Part shown: piece after piece, positions 62,404 through 64,000 of the stretch
How positions within the stretch are numbered: the first letter of the stretch is position 1
How the letters are laid out: each line of letters begins with the position of its first letter
Assembly: GCA_017617295.1 (NCBI GenBank)
Contig: JAFZWN010000015.1
Span: 22,906 to 86,905, forward strand
Length of the DNA stretch: 64,000 nucleotides
Direction of reading: 5' to 3'
Source of the DNA: Clostridiales bacterium
GTDB taxonomy: Bacteria; Bacillota; Clostridia; Saccharofermentanales; Saccharofermentanaceae
The notes under the pieces: generated by a model
Databases searched by the model: none
What the model saw: only the letters and a program-made list of their open reading frames with translations
Told to the model about the DNA's origin: nothing
Position numbers and translations under genes: made by a program

Positions 62404-64000
62404 ATGCCGATATTGACAGTTGATGAGATAAGTAAGAATTTCGGGGAAAGAGATGTGCTGGATCACGTCTCTTTTACTGTGAACGAAGGAGATAAGATCG
62501 CCTTTATAGGGAATAACGGTGCCGGCAAGTCAACACTCTTCCGGATCATCAAGGGAACAGAGAAGGCTGATAACGGCAGGGTCATCCTTCACGGCAATAC
62601 CATAGTCGGATTCCTTTCGCAGAATATGGATGAACAGGATATGGGTTCAGACGGTCTCGTACCCAAGGAACTGAAGGAACTCGAGGAACGTAAGCTCACG
62701 CTCGAGCATGAGATCGCAGTCAACAGTGATGATAAGGACCGTCTCGACGGACTGATGCGCGAATATACCGACACCTGCGCCGCATATGAAGCAAAGGGCG
62801 GTTACGATCACGAGTACAGGATGAATGAAGCTCTGGCGGGACTGGGGCTTATAGGTCTTGACGGGAGGACAGATCTGACTACGCTGTCGGGAGGAGAGAA
62901 GATGCGTGTCTGCCTGGCTGCTCTGATCGTTTCGCGTCCTGATATCCTTATGCTCGACGAGCCCACCAACCACCTGGATACTGAGGCGGTCGAATGGCTC
63001 GAGAACTACCTGAACTCATATAAGGGTTCGGTCTTTATCATCTCGCATGACAGATATTTCATAAATAAGATCGCCAACCGCGTTATCGAACTCGATAACG
63101 GCAGGATCACCTGCTATAAAGGTAACTATGACGAATATAAGGAGCAGAAGGAGAGGTTTATTAAGACTCAGACCGCGCTCGTCAGGAATCTCGAGGATGA
63201 ACTGGAACATCAGCTCGACGTAAAGCAGACCATGCTCTCTCACAGAAACATAAGCGGTTACCACCAGAGAGAGAAGATGGCTGATAAGCTCTATGATGTA
63301 CTTATGAGGGAAAAGGCCAGGCTTCCCGGTAATTCCGGAAAGATGTCCTTCACCGTTGTCCCGGAAGAGAGGATCGGCGCATCTGATAAACTCCTTCTGG
63401 AAGTTAAGGGAGTTTCCAAAAAGTTCGACGATTGTCCAATGCTCTTTTCGGATATCAGCTTTGAAGTGAAGGCGGGAGAGAAGATATTCCTCTGCGGTCC
63501 GAACGGCTGCGGCAAGACGACGCTGCTTTCGATGCTGCTGGGTAAAGCGGGGGGCTTTGACGGGAGCGTATATATCTCGGCTACCGCTTCAATGGGATAT
63601 ATGGAACAGTTCGTTCCTTTTGCCGACGAGGAGGCCACGCTCTTTGACGAACTCATATCACGAAGTGACCTGTCCCGTACCGAAGCCAGGAACATGCTCG
63701 CCAGATTCGGCTTCCGTTCGGATGATGTCTTTAAACAGATAAAAGTCCTCTCGGGAGGAGAACGTTCGAGGCTCTATCTTTGCTGTCTTCTTGAAGAGAA
63801 ACCCGAGATGCTGTTCCTTGACGAGCCCACGAACCACCTGGATATCGAGTCGCGCGAGATCCTTGAGGATGCTTTAAAAGAGTATAACGGCGCGATAATC
63901 TGCGTGAGCCATGACCGTTTCTTTATCGAGAAATGTGCCGATAAGGTGCTTGGATTTCTCGGCGGCTCGGCAAAGATCTTCGATAACTACTATAAATACA
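62404..64000 (+). CDS. ABC-F family ATPase (partial, runs off the window)
   Basis: 532 codons are visible. Two ATPase domains without transmembrane segments: Walker A GNNGAGKST and GPNGCGKTT, signatures LSGGEKMR and LSGGERSR, Walker B MLDEPTNHLD and FLDEPTNHLD. A charged linker with NISGYHQREK joins the domains. ABC-F proteins act on the ribosome as translation factors or antibiotic-resistance proteins. The subgroup cannot be fixed here. The start at 62404 is 3 bp after the deacetylase gene. Confidence 0.93.
   Translation, partial: MPILTVDEISKNFGERDVLDHVSFTVNEGDKIAFIGNNGAGKSTLFRIIKGTEKADNGRVILHGNTIVGFLSQNMDEQDMGSDGLVPKELKELEERKLTLEHEIAVNSDDKDRLDGLMREYTDTCAAYEAKGGYDHEYRMNEALAGLGLIGLDGRTDLTTLSGGEKMRVCLAALIVSRPDILMLDEPTNHLDTEAVEWLENYLNSYKGSVFIISHDRYFINKIANRVIELDNGRITCYKGNYDEYKEQKERFIKTQTALVRNLEDELEHQLDVKQTMLSHRNISGYHQREKMADKLYDVLMREKARLPGNSGKMSFTVVPEERIGASDKLLLEVKGVSKKFDDCPMLFSDISFEVKAGEKIFLCGPNGCGKTTLLSMLLGKAGGFDGSVYISATASMGYMEQFVPFADEEATLFDELISRSDLSRTEARNMLARFGFRSDDVFKQIKVLSGGERSRLYLCCLLEEKPEMLFLDEPTNHLDIESREILEDALKEYNGAIICVSHDRFFIEKCADKVLGFLGGSAKIFDNYYKY

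Overview
The window is a chromosomal segment of about 48-50% G+C (estimated by eye) from a low-to-mid G+C Bacillota, most likely class Clostridia (Lachnospiraceae/Oscillospirales-like). The basis is the cysE-cysS-mrnC-rlmB order, a SAM-I (S-box) riboswitch on metK, RecD2, Mini-RNase III, a Clostridia-type Tad pilus fragment (DUF6382-FHA, Flp1-like pilin), DUF6472, diaminopimelate dehydrogenase and frequent TTG/GTG starts with strong AGGAGG sites. No species name can be supported from the sequence alone.

Layout. 1-4.9 kb: 3' part of the F-type ATP synthase operon (atpF end, atpA, atpG, atpD, atpC). The alpha subunit carries the C-terminal domain of subunit delta fused to its N-terminus, and no separate atpH lies between atpF and atpA. 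4.9-9.8 kb (minus): partial Tad/type IVb pilus locus. 10-14.4 kb: S-box, metK, recD2, comF as one overlapping operon. 14.4-19.6 kb (minus): M13 peptidase lipoprotein plus a MacB-like ABC exporter. 19.8 kb: probable 6S RNA. 20-27 kb: cysE, cysS, mrnC, rlmB and two lipoproteins. 27-32.4 kb: phosphatase, tRNA-Arg, isochorismatase-like hydrolase, tig, clpX, glucokinase. 32.5-39.8 kb: lipoprotein, valS, membrane protein, a signal peptidase remnant, tcdA, fba. 39.9-41.2 kb: an AT-rich accessory patch with a structured element, a repeat array and a predicted PD-(D/E)XK nuclease. 41.3-54.8 kb: ECF sigma/anti-sigma pair, FliB-like protein, YgjP-like peptidase, two LTA-synthase-like sulfatases around ddh, a cytidylate-kinase-like protein, SSS symporter, COG2509 flavoprotein and two MgtC proteins. 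54.9-64 kb: repeat array, tRNA-Ala, small conserved proteins, DnaQ-like exonuclease, CDF transporter, TetR with a CPBP protease, GGDEF protein, polysaccharide deacetylase and an ABC-F ATPase running off the end.

The most unusual content is three intergenic arrays (32.6, 40.1 and 54.9 kb). All are built from short inverted motifs in alternating orientation. The first two consist of four units of 7-8-bp arms around exactly 20 nt with a 51-52-nt pitch, although their arm sequences differ (TTTACTA; GTATTCCA). The third uses TGTACCA with a 63-64-nt pitch. Other notable points are the delta-alpha fusion, three genes whose -10 box sits 6-8 nt from the start codon (probable leaderless mRNAs), two promoters overlapping the 5' arm of an upstream terminator, a fused TadB/TadC, and a signal-peptidase gene cut off exactly at the end of tcdA.
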